The notes: generated by a model not told the origin, from the sequence alone. A stretch of 64,000 nucleotides of DNA from Tumebacillus avium (GCF_002162355.1 NZ_CP021434.1:2084501-2148500); one strand, 5' to 3'. Shown: positions 43,842-52,995, numbered from the stretch's first letter. Program-made: numbers and translations.

Positions 43842-44057
43842 ATGAAACGCGAACTCGAACTGTACTTCCTGACCGACATGAACAAAAAAGTCAAAATCTC
43901 GATCCCGGAACCGAAGCCCGACATCACCTCGGCGAACGTCAGCGCCGTGATGGACCTGATCCTGCAAAAAGGCGTCTTCGGATTCGCCCAAGGCCGCCTG
44001 ATCGGAAAATCTTCCGCCCGCATCGTCGAGACGGAGATCGCCGATATTGCGATCTAG
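43842..44057 (+). CDS. DUF2922-family small protein
   Basis: 71 residues from ATG 43842 (GGAGGTGA upstream). LELYFLTDMNKKVKISIPEP to SANVSAVMDLILQKGVFG fits DUF2922. It pairs with the DUF1659 gene 51 bases upstream and ends at a strong terminator. Confidence 0.75.
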   Translation: MKRELELYFLTDMNKKVKISIPEPKPDITSANVSAVMDLILQKGVFGFAQGRLIGKSSARIVETEIADIAI

Positions 44058-44069
44058 CGGCAAACATAC

Positions 44070-44104
44070 AAAAACCACCTGTCCATCACGGCAGGTGGTT
44101 TTTT
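44070..44104. terminator. Bidirectional terminator
   Basis: AAAAACCACCTG and CAGGTGGTTTTTT between convergent genes. Confidence 0.9.
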
Positions 44105-44110
44105 GTCATA

Positions 44111-44365
44111 CTATTTGAGAGAGTCTTCTATATTCATATCAGGGCGTATTTTATCCAGGAGTTCTTCTTTGGTCTTGGCTTCATACAGCCAGCGGTCATC
44201 GGCGAGGATAAAGGGGTGCTTGTAGCAGTCGCCGCAGTTGCCGAGGCAGCCCCAGCGCTGGCCTTCAAGATCTGGATGTTCGGCCTTTAACTGCTCGATG
44301 ACCCAGTCGGTCCCCTTGTCGAGGTTGCCGATGCATACATCTATTTTTTTAATTTTTCGGCTCAT
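44111..44365 (-). CDS. DUF1450 (YuzB-like) small protein
   Basis: 84 residues. DVCIGNLDKGTDWVIEQLK then RWGCLGNCGDCYKHPFILAD gives the Cys pattern of DUF1450, a thioredoxin-like or iron-sulfur ferredoxin-like fold with unknown function. Start ATG 44365. Confidence 0.8.
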   Translation of the reverse strand: MSRKIKKIDVCIGNLDKGTDWVIEQLKAEHPDLEGQRWGCLGNCGDCYKHPFILADDRWLYEAKTKEELLDKIRPDMNIEDSLK

Positions 44366-44568
44366 GTCGGTTCATCCTTCCAGTCCTTTTTGGGAAGGCT
44401 ATTTCCCAAGGGTATTGTAACACAAAAAAAAGAGAAGAATCGCTATGTATTGCCCTCTCAAAAGGTGATACAATAAAAGAGAAACTTGTCGAAAACGCGC
44501 GAAGTTGTAAAATTTCGATAATTGATACCTGAATCAGTACCCTGCAGCGTGAAGGAGGGGGAGTCACT

Positions 44569-45870
44569 ATGTTCCATTGGATCATGGAAATGTTGATGGA
44601 CTACGGTTGGATCGGATTGTTGATCGTCTCACTCGCTGAAGCTTCGTTTCTCCCCGTCGCACCTGACTTGATTTTGATACCGCTTACCGGCGGCGCTCCC
44701 GATCTGGGCTTCTTGTACGGAGCGATCGCGGTGGCAGGCTCTGTGTTAGGCTCTTTGTTTGGGCACTTTATCGGCTCGAAGGCGGGCGCGCCCATCCTGC
44801 GCAAGTTTATGTCGGAGGAGCGGCTGGCCACCGTCCAGCGCATGTTTGAGCGCTGGGGCATCTGGGCGATCGTCATCGCCGGGCTGATCCCGCTTCCGTT
44901 CAAATTGTTCACCATCGCCGCCGGCGTGTTCAACCTGCGCCGCCTGCCGCTGATGATCGGCGCGCTGATCGGCCGCGGCATCCGCTTTTTCGGACTGGTG
45001 TTGCTCGTGCGCCAGATCGGCGTGATCAAGATCCCGGAAGGCTTGGAAATGCAGTTTTTGATCGGCCTGCTCATCGTAGTGGGCATCGCCGTGCTGTGGT
45101 ATTACCTGAAATCGAAAAAAGGCGTCTGGCTGCGCGTGCGCCTGACCGGGCTGCTGAACTTTTTCCGCAAGGATTTCCTGACCCCGGTGCGACGCGGATC
45201 GCGCCGCGGCGTTCTCTTTCTGGTCGCCGGGATCATGGCTTCACTGATCGCCGCTACGCTTGTCGGCGATGTCGTATCCGATTTCCTGCAGAAGTTTGAT
45301 GAAAACACGTATCTGTGGGTGCAGCAGACCCTGCATCCGACGTGGGGCTTCCCGGCCAAAGTCGTCGACTGGGCGTTCTCGGTGCCGGTCGTGATCTTCG
45401 GCTATCTGTTCGTATCGTTTGTGCTGTTGTTCCATCTGCGCAAATCTGCGAAAATGCGGCTGTTCTCCGGCCTCGTGATCGGCATGCTGATGATCCAGGT
45501 CTCGTTCCGCTACTTCTTCCCGGCTACGGTGGAATCCACCGTCGACATGCTGCTGGAAGTGACGGGCAACACGCTGACCTTGCACACGCTGCCCAGCGGC
45601 CAGGTGATGGCGGCGATCGTCTTGTACACGTCGCTCGCCTACATCGTCTGGCAGACGCAAAAGCTGTGGTGGTCGCGCATCCTTGGGCTGCTGGTCGCTT
45701 TCTCGCTGATCATCATCGCCCCGTTGTCGCCGGTCTTGATCGGCGATCACTCGCTGTCCTCGACGATGGGCGGCTTGACGGCAGGCATCCTCTGGATGAT
45801 CGGCTGCCTCGTCACCCGGATCATCTACCGCTCGGTGGAGCGCGGGAAGTATAAAATCACACATGAGTAG
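44569..45870 (+). CDS. DedA-PAP2 fusion membrane protein with degenerate phosphatase sites
   Basis: 433 residues. The N-terminal half is a DedA/VTT domain (GLLIVSLAEASFLPVAPDLI, PILRKFMSEERLATVQRMFE, FERWGIWAIVIAGLIPLPFK). The C-terminal half has a PAP2 outline, but PSGH has become HTLPSGQVMAA, the first KxxxxxxRP motif is missing and only the last His (GDHSLSST) is evident. DedA proteins move phospholipids or undecaprenyl phosphate; the partner domain normally removes a phosphate. Here catalysis is doubtful. An intact PAP2 is encoded at 52314. Confidence 0.85.
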   Translation: MFHWIMEMLMDYGWIGLLIVSLAEASFLPVAPDLILIPLTGGAPDLGFLYGAIAVAGSVLGSLFGHFIGSKAGAPILRKFMSEERLATVQRMFERWGIWAIVIAGLIPLPFKLFTIAAGVFNLRRLPLMIGALIGRGIRFFGLVLLVRQIGVIKIPEGLEMQFLIGLLIVVGIAVLWYYLKSKKGVWLRVRLTGLLNFFRKDFLTPVRRGSRRGVLFLVAGIMASLIAATLVGDVVSDFLQKFDENTYLWVQQTLHPTWGFPAKVVDWAFSVPVVIFGYLFVSFVLLFHLRKSAKMRLFSGLVIGMLMIQVSFRYFFPATVESTVDMLLEVTGNTLTLHTLPSGQVMAAIVLYTSLAYIVWQTQKLWWSRILGLLVAFSLIIIAPLSPVLIGDHSLSSTMGGLTAGILWMIGCLVTRIIYRSVERGKYKITHE

Positions 45871-45879
45871 AAATGGGGA

Positions 45880-45906
45880 GGGAGCCGACTAGTCGGCTCC
45901 TTTTTT
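45880..45906. terminator. Terminator with perfect palindrome
   Basis: GGAGCCGACT and AGTCGGCTCC followed by TTTTTT. Confidence 0.9.
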
Positions 45907-45949
45907 AGTTATCATAAGGACAACCAACTACATAGGGAGCGAACGCGAA

Positions 45950-46912
45950 ATGTTTGAACTTCTAAAACGCGGCAATACCTCTTCGCTGATCGCCGCCACG
46001 GGCAATGCTGTGCTGGCGCTGATCAAAGGACTGGCTGCAGCGTACAGCGGGAGCAGCGCGATGTACGCTTCGGCGATGCACTCGGTGGCCGACGCGGTCA
46101 ACCAGGGCTTTGTTTACGGCGGCAGCGTGCTGGCGGAGAAAAAGCCGACCAAGCGCTTTCCGACCGGCTTTGGCCGGGTGATCAACGTGTTTGTGATGGT
46201 TGCGGTGATCGTGGTGACGATCATGGCGGTGGAGACGATCGAGAAAGGCTGGGAGATCATCCACCACCCGAAAGTGTCGGGCGAGATCTGGCTGAACGCG
46301 TCCCTCTTGGTGTTATCGATTCTCGTCGACGGCTTTATTTTGATCAAAGCGATGAAAGAGATCGTCCATGAAGCGCGCATCGAGCAGGAGCCCGGGCCGC
46401 TGCCGGTCAAAGCGGTGAAAAATCTGCGGCTGGCCTCGCCGCCGACCCGGCTGGTCTTTTACGAGGACTGTGTGGCAACGCTGGGGGCGTTTCTGGCTTT
46501 GGTGGCGGTGGTGTTGGCGCCGCTGACCGGCTTTTACGCGCTGGAAGGCTATGCGGCGATCGCCATCGCCTGCCTGCTGCTCCTGGTGGCGTTTCGCGTC
46601 GGCTATGACAACATGGTGGGTCTGATCGGCGTCGCCGCTCCGAAAGTGGTCGAGGACAAAGTCGCCGCGATCATCCTGAGCGACCCGGACGCGGTCGATA
46701 TCAACAAAATGCGCATCCTGCAGGAAGGCCGCTACTACCATGTGGAAGCGTACGTCGAGCTGCGCAAAGGGATGTCGCTGGCCGATGCGGACGATGTAAA
46801 GTTGCGCATCCAGTACAAACTGACCGCCGACCCGGACATCGGGGATGCGACGATCGGGATCTTGGAAGACAACGATGTGTTGGACTGGAATCCGGAAGAA
46901 GCGCATGTCTGA
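45950..46912 (+). CDS. Cation diffusion facilitator (CDF) family transporter
   Basis: 320 residues. The membrane part includes SGSSAMYASAMHSVADAVNQ, with the HxxxD metal-site pattern of helix 2, and ATLGAFLALVAVVLAPLTGF. The cytoplasmic end (VEAYVELRKGMSLADADDVK) is the ferredoxin-like dimer domain. It should export a divalent metal such as Zn, Mn or Fe against protons. Metal unspecified. Confidence 0.88.
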   Translation: MFELLKRGNTSSLIAATGNAVLALIKGLAAAYSGSSAMYASAMHSVADAVNQGFVYGGSVLAEKKPTKRFPTGFGRVINVFVMVAVIVVTIMAVETIEKGWEIIHHPKVSGEIWLNASLLVLSILVDGFILIKAMKEIVHEARIEQEPGPLPVKAVKNLRLASPPTRLVFYEDCVATLGAFLALVAVVLAPLTGFYALEGYAAIAIACLLLLVAFRVGYDNMVGLIGVAAPKVVEDKVAAIILSDPDAVDINKMRILQEGRYYHVEAYVELRKGMSLADADDVKLRIQYKLTADPDIGDATIGILEDNDVLDWNPEEAHV

Positions 46913-46986
46913 CAATTGTACGTGCTAGAAATGCAGGATGATGAGTATTTATTTAAAAAGGACTCTTGGAAACGGAGGAACTTTTG

Positions 46987-47352
46987 ATGCTCATCATCCG
47001 CACGGATAAGACGACATACCGGCCCGATGAAACGGTGCTCATGACGCTGCTCTTGCAAAATGATGGCGAGGAGGCGCGCGAGTACCGTTTTTACACGGCG
47101 CAGCGCTTCGATGTGACGGCAGAGCGGGAGGGGCAAAAGCTCTGGCAGTGGAGCCATGACCGCCTGTTTGCCCAAGTGCTGACGACGCTGGTCATCCTGC
47201 CGGGCGACTCGCGGGTGTTCAAGGCAGAATGGAAACAGACAGACCCCCGCGGCCGCAAAGTCCACCGCGGCTTGGTCACGCTGAAAGGCTGGATCATCGG
47301 CACGGGCGAGCGTGCGGAAACGCAGATCGAGCTGACCGGACGAATTGGATAG
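46987..47352 (+). CDS. BsuPI-domain protein
   Basis: 121 residues from ATG 46987 (ACGGAGGAA upstream). TYRPDETVLMTLLLQNDGEE, RFDVTAEREGQKLWQWSHDR and ILPGDSRVFKAEWKQTD are the strands of the BsuPI (intracellular proteinase inhibitor, PF12690) fold. No signal peptide, so it is cytoplasmic. It may block a subtilisin-like protease. Confidence 0.8.
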   Translation: MLIIRTDKTTYRPDETVLMTLLLQNDGEEAREYRFYTAQRFDVTAEREGQKLWQWSHDRLFAQVLTTLVILPGDSRVFKAEWKQTDPRGRKVHRGLVTLKGWIIGTGERAETQIELTGRIG

Positions 47353-47368
47353 ATGGGCGGAAAGCGAA

Positions 47369-47400
47369 CAGGCACCCTCGGCGGAGGGTGCCTGTTTGTT
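47369..47400 (+). terminator. Terminator after the BsuPI gene
   Basis: CAGGCACCCTC and GAGGGTGCCTG followed by TTTGTT. Confidence 0.8.
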
Positions 47401-47428
47401 GTAATTGGTGTAAAATACGAATTTATTG

Positions 47429-47457
47429 TTGATTCAAGTCAAAGTGTGATCTATCAT
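47429..47457 (+). promoter_or_regulatory. SigmaA promoter of the discoidin/cohesin gene
   Basis: TTGATT and TATCAT with exactly 17 bases between, about 80 bases before the start codon. Confidence 0.6.
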
Positions 47458-47537
47458 TAAAACACGGTTAGGCTTTATGTTTCACTACAGTATTATTTAT
47501 ATACTTCAACCACATCGAATAATCAGGAGGTACTAGA

Positions 47538-49553
47538 ATGAAAGCGATCAAGCTTTTTGCAGGTGCTGCCGTGCTGGCAGGTGTATTGGTTCCGGGAAGT
47601 ATCGCGATGGCAGCGGGGTCTTACACGGAGGATTTGACGGGACCGCAAGGATCCCCCAACGGCACAATCTTTTTTAGCGATGAATTGGAGTATTGGGGCG
47701 GCTCCTATACGGCTTATTTGGCCCGCAATGCATTTGATAACATCATCGACGAAAGATATTGGAATGCGGAGGCGAAAACCGGACACATCGGGTATCAGTT
47801 TGCTCAACCGCAAACGATCACCAAGTACACGATGCGCTGGTCTGCTTTAAGCGGCTGGCAGTTCTATATGCCAAGAGACTGGACCTTCGAAGCTTTGGAT
47901 CCGGTAACGAACCTTTGGGTGGTGCTGGATTCCCATACGAACGTGACCGATTGGAGCGGCTCTTTAAAGAAGGAGTACACGTTCCAGAACACGCGCAGTT
48001 ATAAGTCGTACCGTATCAACTACACCAGGTCGAATACGACAAATAACTTCTCCGGCATCGGCGAGGTCGAAATGATGGCTTCCTTGCCAAGCGTGCAGCT
48101 TGATGTGGATGTATCCGATACCACGCTTTATGGCAGCGAGAATGTGGACGCGTACGTGGTGTCCCGCAACGCGACCGGGTTGGCAACGGAAGAAGTGACA
48201 GTCTCCTATGATGACAGCAGCTTCACCCTCGGCGAGATCACGCCTGAGCCGGGCTTCACAATCATTTCCAAGAGTACGCCCGCGCCCGGCCAGATCAAAG
48301 TCAAACTGACCAGCAACGGCACGGTCTTCAGCACGACGGCAGAAACGCGAATGTTTAAAATTGGCCTGATGTCCAAAGGCGTGAACAAAACGGCCCGCAT
48401 CGAAACAATCGGCGGGTCGGCAACAGACAGCGCAGGCAACGTGCTCGCCGCATCGTTTGGCGGTGAAAACGTCGCGATCACCACCAAGGCGGGCGATTTG
48501 AACTTCGACGGCTACATCACCGTGTCCGACGTGGCGCTGGCAGCATCGGTATACGGCAGTTACAGCGCGCAGTTGCCGAATGCAGATGTGAACGGGGACA
48601 TGCTGGTTGACGACACCGATCTTAATTTGATCGGCAGCAATGTCCAATGGCCGGTCATTCCGGATGGCGGACATACTTACACGATGGATTTGACCCAAGG
48701 CGGCTTTGTACGTGCGAGCAGCACGCATTCGAGCTACAGCTACTACCAGCCGAAATTTGCTTTTGACGGCGACACAACATCCGGATATTACTGGAATGCC
48801 GGCACCAAGGTCCCCTCAGGCTGGCTGGAATACACCCTTCGCACGAAGATGCCGGTGAACAAGTATTCGCTGCTCTGGCAAAAACATACAGGCTACGAGT
48901 CGTACATGCCGAAAGACTGGACATTCGAAGGGTGGGACGATGCTGCCCAGCAATGGGTCGTTCTTGACAGCCGACAAGATATCGCAGGCTGGGCGACCGG
49001 CAGCAAACGCGAGTTTGAATTTAATAACAGCGTGAATTACGACAAGTACCGCATCAACATCTCCGCATCGAACAATGCGACGTATGTAGGAGTCGGCGAA
49101 ATGGAGATGTTCTCGAAAATTGGTGTTGACTCACCATGGATTTCGGCGCATCTGCTAAAAGGAGAGTATGCGGCAGGAGAAACGATTGAAGCATATTTAG
49201 AAGTGCAGGGTCCAGTAGATACGCTGGCTCAAGATGCAACGGTTACGTTCGACGCTGACATGATCGATTTTGTCGATGCCGTACCGGTCGGAAACGGCGT
49301 AAAAATCGTGAAACAAGAATCGACCGGCTTGGGCAAAATGCACTTCGTGCTCGCAAACACAAGCGGTTCGATCATGAATCCGGACCCGATGCTGAATTCG
49401 AACTTGATCAAAATGAACTTCAAAGCAAAAGAAAATGTATCGGGTGAGAGCGTGCTCAGCCTGCTTGTCAATTCACTTTACCTGGGGACGAAGCAAGGCG
49501 CCGATATCCATTCACAAGGGAGCGGAGTCGACTTCCGAATCTTGCAGCCCTAA
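47538..49553 (+). CDS. Secreted discoidin-cohesin-dockerin protein
   Basis: 671 residues with signal peptide (KAIKLFAGAAVLAGVLVPGS to AMAA). Order: F5/8C discoidin-like domain (about 40-180, RWSALSGWQFYMPRDWTFEA), cohesin-like domain (about 185-315, SVQLDVDVSDTTLYGSENVD), dockerin type I (about 318-372, GDLNFDGYITVSDVALAAS, then ADVNGDMLVDDTDLNLIG with two calcium loops), second discoidin-like domain (about 380-525, MPKDWTFEGWDDA) and second cohesin-like domain to the end. The discoidin and cohesin pairs are clear internal duplicates. It likely binds carbohydrate outside the cell. The paired cohesin and dockerin modules could let copies link together. Confidence 0.85.
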   Translation: MKAIKLFAGAAVLAGVLVPGSIAMAAGSYTEDLTGPQGSPNGTIFFSDELEYWGGSYTAYLARNAFDNIIDERYWNAEAKTGHIGYQFAQPQTITKYTMRWSALSGWQFYMPRDWTFEALDPVTNLWVVLDSHTNVTDWSGSLKKEYTFQNTRSYKSYRINYTRSNTTNNFSGIGEVEMMASLPSVQLDVDVSDTTLYGSENVDAYVVSRNATGLATEEVTVSYDDSSFTLGEITPEPGFTIISKSTPAPGQIKVKLTSNGTVFSTTAETRMFKIGLMSKGVNKTARIETIGGSATDSAGNVLAASFGGENVAITTKAGDLNFDGYITVSDVALAASVYGSYSAQLPNADVNGDMLVDDTDLNLIGSNVQWPVIPDGGHTYTMDLTQGGFVRASSTHSSYSYYQPKFAFDGDTTSGYYWNAGTKVPSGWLEYTLRTKMPVNKYSLLWQKHTGYESYMPKDWTFEGWDDAAQQWVVLDSRQDIAGWATGSKREFEFNNSVNYDKYRINISASNNATYVGVGEMEMFSKIGVDSPWISAHLLKGEYAAGETIEAYLEVQGPVDTLAQDATVTFDADMIDFVDAVPVGNGVKIVKQESTGLGKMHFVLANTSGSIMNPDPMLNSNLIKMNFKAKENVSGESVLSLLVNSLYLGTKQGADIHSQGSGVDFRILQP

Positions 49554-49574
49554 TCGAACAGCATTCTCTTTTCA

Positions 49575-49611
49575 GATACGGACATCTTCCGCAGATGTCC
49601 GTATCTTTTTT
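49575..49611 (+). terminator. Terminator
   Basis: GATACGGACATC and GATGTCCGTATC then TTTTTT. Confidence 0.93.
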
Positions 49612-49682
49612 GTTCCTAAAAGTGGTAAACTAGGAAGATAAGGAATGAATGAGTTGCGGATATCATGTGGAGGGGTCCAATC

Positions 49683-50477
49683 ATGGCGATCGATTTTCAT
49701 GCGGAGAAGAACCGCTTTACCTATACGCGCCGCCACGCGGATGTTTCGTGGACGGCAATGATTGAAAAGCTGGTCGAAGTGCGGGGCAAACATGCGGTCG
49801 ACATCGGTTGCGGCGGCGGCATTTACACGCGGGCATTTGCGCATCTGGGGGCGGCGCAGGTGACCGGGGTGGATTTTTCGTTAGAAATGCTGGCCGGGGC
49901 GCGGACGCAGACGGTGGGCTATCCGCAGATCGCGTACCACAACGGGCACGCGCTGGATACAGGACTGGCTGACGCTTCCTGCGATCTCGTGCTGAAGCGG
50001 GCGCTGACCCATCATATGAAAGTGGAAGACCTCGCGCCGAGCTTTGCGGAAGCCCTGCGCATCCTGCGCCCGGGCGGCACGCTGCTCGTGCAGAACCGCA
50101 CGCCGGAAGACTGCCTGCTGCCAGGCAGCGAGACCAATCTGCGCGGCTACTTTTTCGAGCTGTACCCGCGCCTGATCGAACGGGAGGTCAAACGCCGCCA
50201 CAGCGGCGAGACGATGCTGGACACGCTGCGCACAGCCGGGTTCCAGATCGTCGAGGAGCACAAGCTGTGGGAGACGCGCAAGGTCTATCCCGATCTGGAA
50301 GATTTGGCGGCCGACCTGCTCACTCGCACGGGGCGCTCGATCCTGCATGAGCTGAGCGACCCGGAGCTGCAGGAACTGGTCGCGCACATTCAGGAGCAGA
50401 TGCTGCACCGCGGCATGTCGGAAGTGTTGGAACAGGACCGCTGGACGATCTGGAAAGCGGTCAAAGCGGCAGATTAG
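49683..50477 (+). CDS. Class I SAM-dependent methyltransferase
   Basis: 264 residues from ATG 49683 (GTGGAGGGG upstream). Motif I is AVDIGCGGGIYTRAFAHLGA, followed by VTGVDFSLEML and the ILRPGGTLLVQNRTPE post-strand, the Methyltransf_11 pattern. The substrate is unknown. The two fluC genes follow 15 bases downstream, so they may be one operon. Confidence 0.85.
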   Translation: MAIDFHAEKNRFTYTRRHADVSWTAMIEKLVEVRGKHAVDIGCGGGIYTRAFAHLGAAQVTGVDFSLEMLAGARTQTVGYPQIAYHNGHALDTGLADASCDLVLKRALTHHMKVEDLAPSFAEALRILRPGGTLLVQNRTPEDCLLPGSETNLRGYFFELYPRLIEREVKRRHSGETMLDTLRTAGFQIVEEHKLWETRKVYPDLEDLAADLLTRTGRSILHELSDPELQELVAHIQEQMLHRGMSEVLEQDRWTIWKAVKAAD

Positions 50478-50492
50478 AAAGGGGCATCCGGC

Positions 50493-50858
50493 GTGATCTA
50501 CGGCGCATTGATGATCGGCGGCGCGCTTGGCGCATCCTTGCGTCTGCTAACCGGCGTGCTGCTGCCGTTCGGGGCTTGGACGACGCTTGGGATCAATGGG
50601 CTGGGCTGCCTGCTGCTCGGCTTTTTCCTCACGTACACGGCGGGAGGCAGGCTGTCCGAGCCTTTGCGCACCGGCATCTCAGCCGGGGTCTTAGGCGGCT
50701 TCACCACCTTTTCCACGTTTAGCGTCGAGACGATCGCTTTTTTGCAAAAGGGACTCTGGCTGCAGGCGGCCAGTTACGTTGCGGCCAGTTTGCTCGGCGG
50801 CGTTATCCTCGCTTGGTGCGGGATGCTGGCGGCACGAAAGGCGGGGCGGACTTCATGA
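50493..50858 (+). CDS. crcB: FluC/CrcB fluoride channel subunit 1
   Basis: 121 residues with four membrane segments. The fluoride-pore segments are LGINGLGCLLLGFFLTY and GVLGGFTTFSTFSVETIAFL (the TTFSTF track). It overlaps the second copy (ATGA), which suggests a heterodimer of two opposed subunits. It exports fluoride. Confidence 0.93.
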   Translation: MIYGALMIGGALGASLRLLTGVLLPFGAWTTLGINGLGCLLLGFFLTYTAGGRLSEPLRTGISAGVLGGFTTFSTFSVETIAFLQKGLWLQAASYVAASLLGGVILAWCGMLAARKAGRTS

Positions 50859-51214
50859 CGATGTGGATGCTGACGATGCTTGGCGGCGCGATTGGCGCGC
50901 CGCTGCGTTACGGGCTCGGGCGATTGATCTTGCAAACGTGGCGGGGGGCGTTTCCGTTCCCGACGTTTGTGATCAACCTGCTCGGGTCGTTTTGTCTTGG
51001 GCTGCTGTTTGCGGCATTTGCAGACGGTCCGCTGCGCTGGTTTCTCGGCACAGGCGTGCTTGGGGCGTTTACGACGTTCTCCACGTTTGGCGTGGAAGCG
51101 GTAACCTTTTTTCAGCAGGGACGCAAAGGGCTGGCTTTCTGCTATGTGCTCGCTTCGGCGCTGCTTGGCGTGCTGGCGGCAGGGCTTGGCTATGCGTGGT
51201 ATACTGGATGGTAA
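50855..51214 (+). CDS. crcB: FluC/CrcB fluoride channel subunit 2
   Basis: 119 residues from ATG 50855, coupled to the first by the ATGA overlap. It contains GAIGAPLRYGLGRLI, FVINLLGSFCLGLLFA and VLGAFTTFSTFGVEAVTFFQ. Typical Gram-positive paired FluC. No fluoride riboswitch is visible in the short gap before the pair. Confidence 0.93.
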   Translation: MTMWMLTMLGGAIGAPLRYGLGRLILQTWRGAFPFPTFVINLLGSFCLGLLFAAFADGPLRWFLGTGVLGAFTTFSTFGVEAVTFFQQGRKGLAFCYVLASALLGVLAAGLGYAWYTGW

Positions 51215-51237
51215 CTATTTGATGCGGAGGGTTCCCC

Positions 51238-52239
51238 ATGTACGATGTGCTTTCGATCGGTGAGATGATCATCGACTTTATGCCGCAGGAGACGGGCGTC
51301 ACGCTGGATGCGGTGCCTGGCTTTCACAAGGCGGCAGGCGGCGCCCCGGCCAACGTGGCGGTCGGCGTGGCCAAGCTGGGCGGCCGTGCCGCGTTCCTCG
51401 GCAAATTCAGCTCCGACCCGTTCGGCGACTATCTGATCCGGACGCTGGAAGGCTATGGCGTGAATACGTCCGGTTGCGCGCGCACCGACGAAGCGAAAAC
51501 GGGGCTGGCCTTCGTGGCGATCGACGGGGTCGGCGACCGGAGTTTTCATTTTTACCGCAACCCGTCGGCCGACATGCTGCTCGAAGAAGCGGACATCGAC
51601 GAAGAGCTGATCAAACAGGCGCGCGTCATCCACATCGGATCGGTGACCCAACTGCTCCCGGGAGCGTTTGCCGCGACGGTGAAAGCGCAGAAGCTCGCCC
51701 GCGAGCATGGCGTGATCGTCTCCTTTGACGTCAATTTCCGCCTCGGACTCTGGCGCGGGCGCGAAGAGGAAGGCCGGGCGAAGGTCCGCGAGACGGCCTC
51801 GCTGACCGACGTGTTAAAAGTCAGCGAAGAAGAGCTGGAATTCCTCACCGGCACGACCAATGTCGAGCAAGGCGCGGCCGAACTGCTCGCGCTGGGGCCG
51901 AAGATCGTCTTTGTGACGCTCGCCGAAAAGGGCGTTTTTTATAAAACCAAAGACCTGCAGGCGCGCGTTATGCCATTTCGCGTGCCGGTCGTTGATGCGA
52001 CCGGCGCAGGCGACGGTTTTGTTGCCGGATTCCTGCGCCAACTGGTCGACCGCGTACAGGGCCGTTCGCTCGACTATTCGCTGTCGATCCCTGAGGAGAT
52101 CGAAGAGATGGCCCGCTACGCCAACGCGGTCGGCGCTTTGACCGTCTCCCGCCTCGGCGCCATCCCCGCCCTGCCGACCAAGCAGGAAGTCTACGAGTTC
52201 ATGTACGCGGGCCGGCGCAGAAAAAACGTGACGAAGTGA
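51238..52239 (+). CDS. PfkB-family carbohydrate kinase (fructokinase-like)
   Basis: 333 residues. N-terminal substrate loop GGAPANVAVGVAKLGGRAAF, an SFDVNFRLGLW strand, and the catalytic end DATGAGDGFVAGFLRQL with Asp as base. The GGAPANVA box is usual in fructokinases, but other sugars are possible. It follows fluC by 23 bases. Confidence 0.88.
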   Translation: MYDVLSIGEMIIDFMPQETGVTLDAVPGFHKAAGGAPANVAVGVAKLGGRAAFLGKFSSDPFGDYLIRTLEGYGVNTSGCARTDEAKTGLAFVAIDGVGDRSFHFYRNPSADMLLEEADIDEELIKQARVIHIGSVTQLLPGAFAATVKAQKLAREHGVIVSFDVNFRLGLWRGREEEGRAKVRETASLTDVLKVSEEELEFLTGTTNVEQGAAELLALGPKIVFVTLAEKGVFYKTKDLQARVMPFRVPVVDATGAGDGFVAGFLRQLVDRVQGRSLDYSLSIPEEIEEMARYANAVGALTVSRLGAIPALPTKQEVYEFMYAGRRRKNVTK

Positions 52240-52247
52240 TGACAAAA

Positions 52248-52275
52248 GCCTCGGAATGTAATTCCGGGGTTTTCT
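52248..52275 (+). terminator. Terminator after the kinase
   Basis: CCTCGGAATG-TAATTCCGGGG followed by TTTTC. A G-T pair is included. Confidence 0.65.
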
Positions 52276-52313
52276 TTATGGAGTTTGTCCGTATAATCTA
52301 AGAGAGAACTGGA

Positions 52314-52976
52314 ATGACAGAGAGCGGGGTGCATGTCGTGAGGTTGAACCTGCAGTTGACGAAAGCCTTTTTTCTCAGCGTGCTCGCGTTGGCCGGACTG
52401 CTGGTGATTGCGCAGCTGATCCATTGGGAGCGGACCGTGGGGTTTGACAGTTGGGTGATCTCGGTGATTACCGGGTTTCATTCCGAGCTGGTGACCCAAG
52501 TGATGGTGCTGTTTACGACAATTGGCGACGCGGCTACAGTGGCGGCGATTACGCTGATGGCGTTGTTCTTGTTATATAACCTCGGCAGTTCGCGGATGGA
52601 GCTGGCCTTGTTTTTGGCGGTGGTGATCTCGTCGGGCGTGTTTAACTTTCTGCTGAAGAACGTGTTCCAGCGCATGCGTCCCGGATTCAATCCGCTGGTG
52701 CACGCGGACGGTTTTTCCTACCCGAGCGGACATTCGATGTCGGCGTTTGCTTTGTACGGCGTGCTGGGCTTTATGCTCTGGCTGAAAGTGGAGAACAAAT
52801 TCTGGCGCAGCGCGATGCTTTTCCTCTGCATCGCCATGGTGCTGCTCATCGGCACGTCGCGCATCTACTTGGGCGTGCATTACCCTAGCGATGTGCTGGG
52901 CGGTTTTCTGGGCGGGGCCAGCCTGCTCGCTTTTGCCGTGTGGTATTATCAGCAGAAAAAGACGGAAGCGTCCTGA
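52314..52976 (+). CDS. PAP2-family phosphatase
   Basis: Up to 220 residues from ATG 52314; GTG 52329 or 52338, nearer a GAGAGCGGGG site, may be the true start. All three PAP2 motifs are intact: KNVFQRMRP, YPSGHSMSAF and SRIYLGVHYPSDVLGG. It likely dephosphorylates undecaprenyl pyrophosphate or lipid phosphates outside the membrane. Confidence 0.9.
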   Translation: MTESGVHVVRLNLQLTKAFFLSVLALAGLLVIAQLIHWERTVGFDSWVISVITGFHSELVTQVMVLFTTIGDAATVAAITLMALFLLYNLGSSRMELALFLAVVISSGVFNFLLKNVFQRMRPGFNPLVHADGFSYPSGHSMSAFALYGVLGFMLWLKVENKFWRSAMLFLCIAMVLLIGTSRIYLGVHYPSDVLGGFLGGASLLAFAVWYYQQKKTEAS

Positions 52977-52995
52977 GCGCCTTCCGTCTTTTTTA
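52958..52995. terminator. Bidirectional terminator overlapping the PAP2 gene end
   Basis: AAAAAGACGGAAGCG and the near-complement CGCCTTCCGTCTTTTTT, between convergent genes. Confidence 0.85.
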
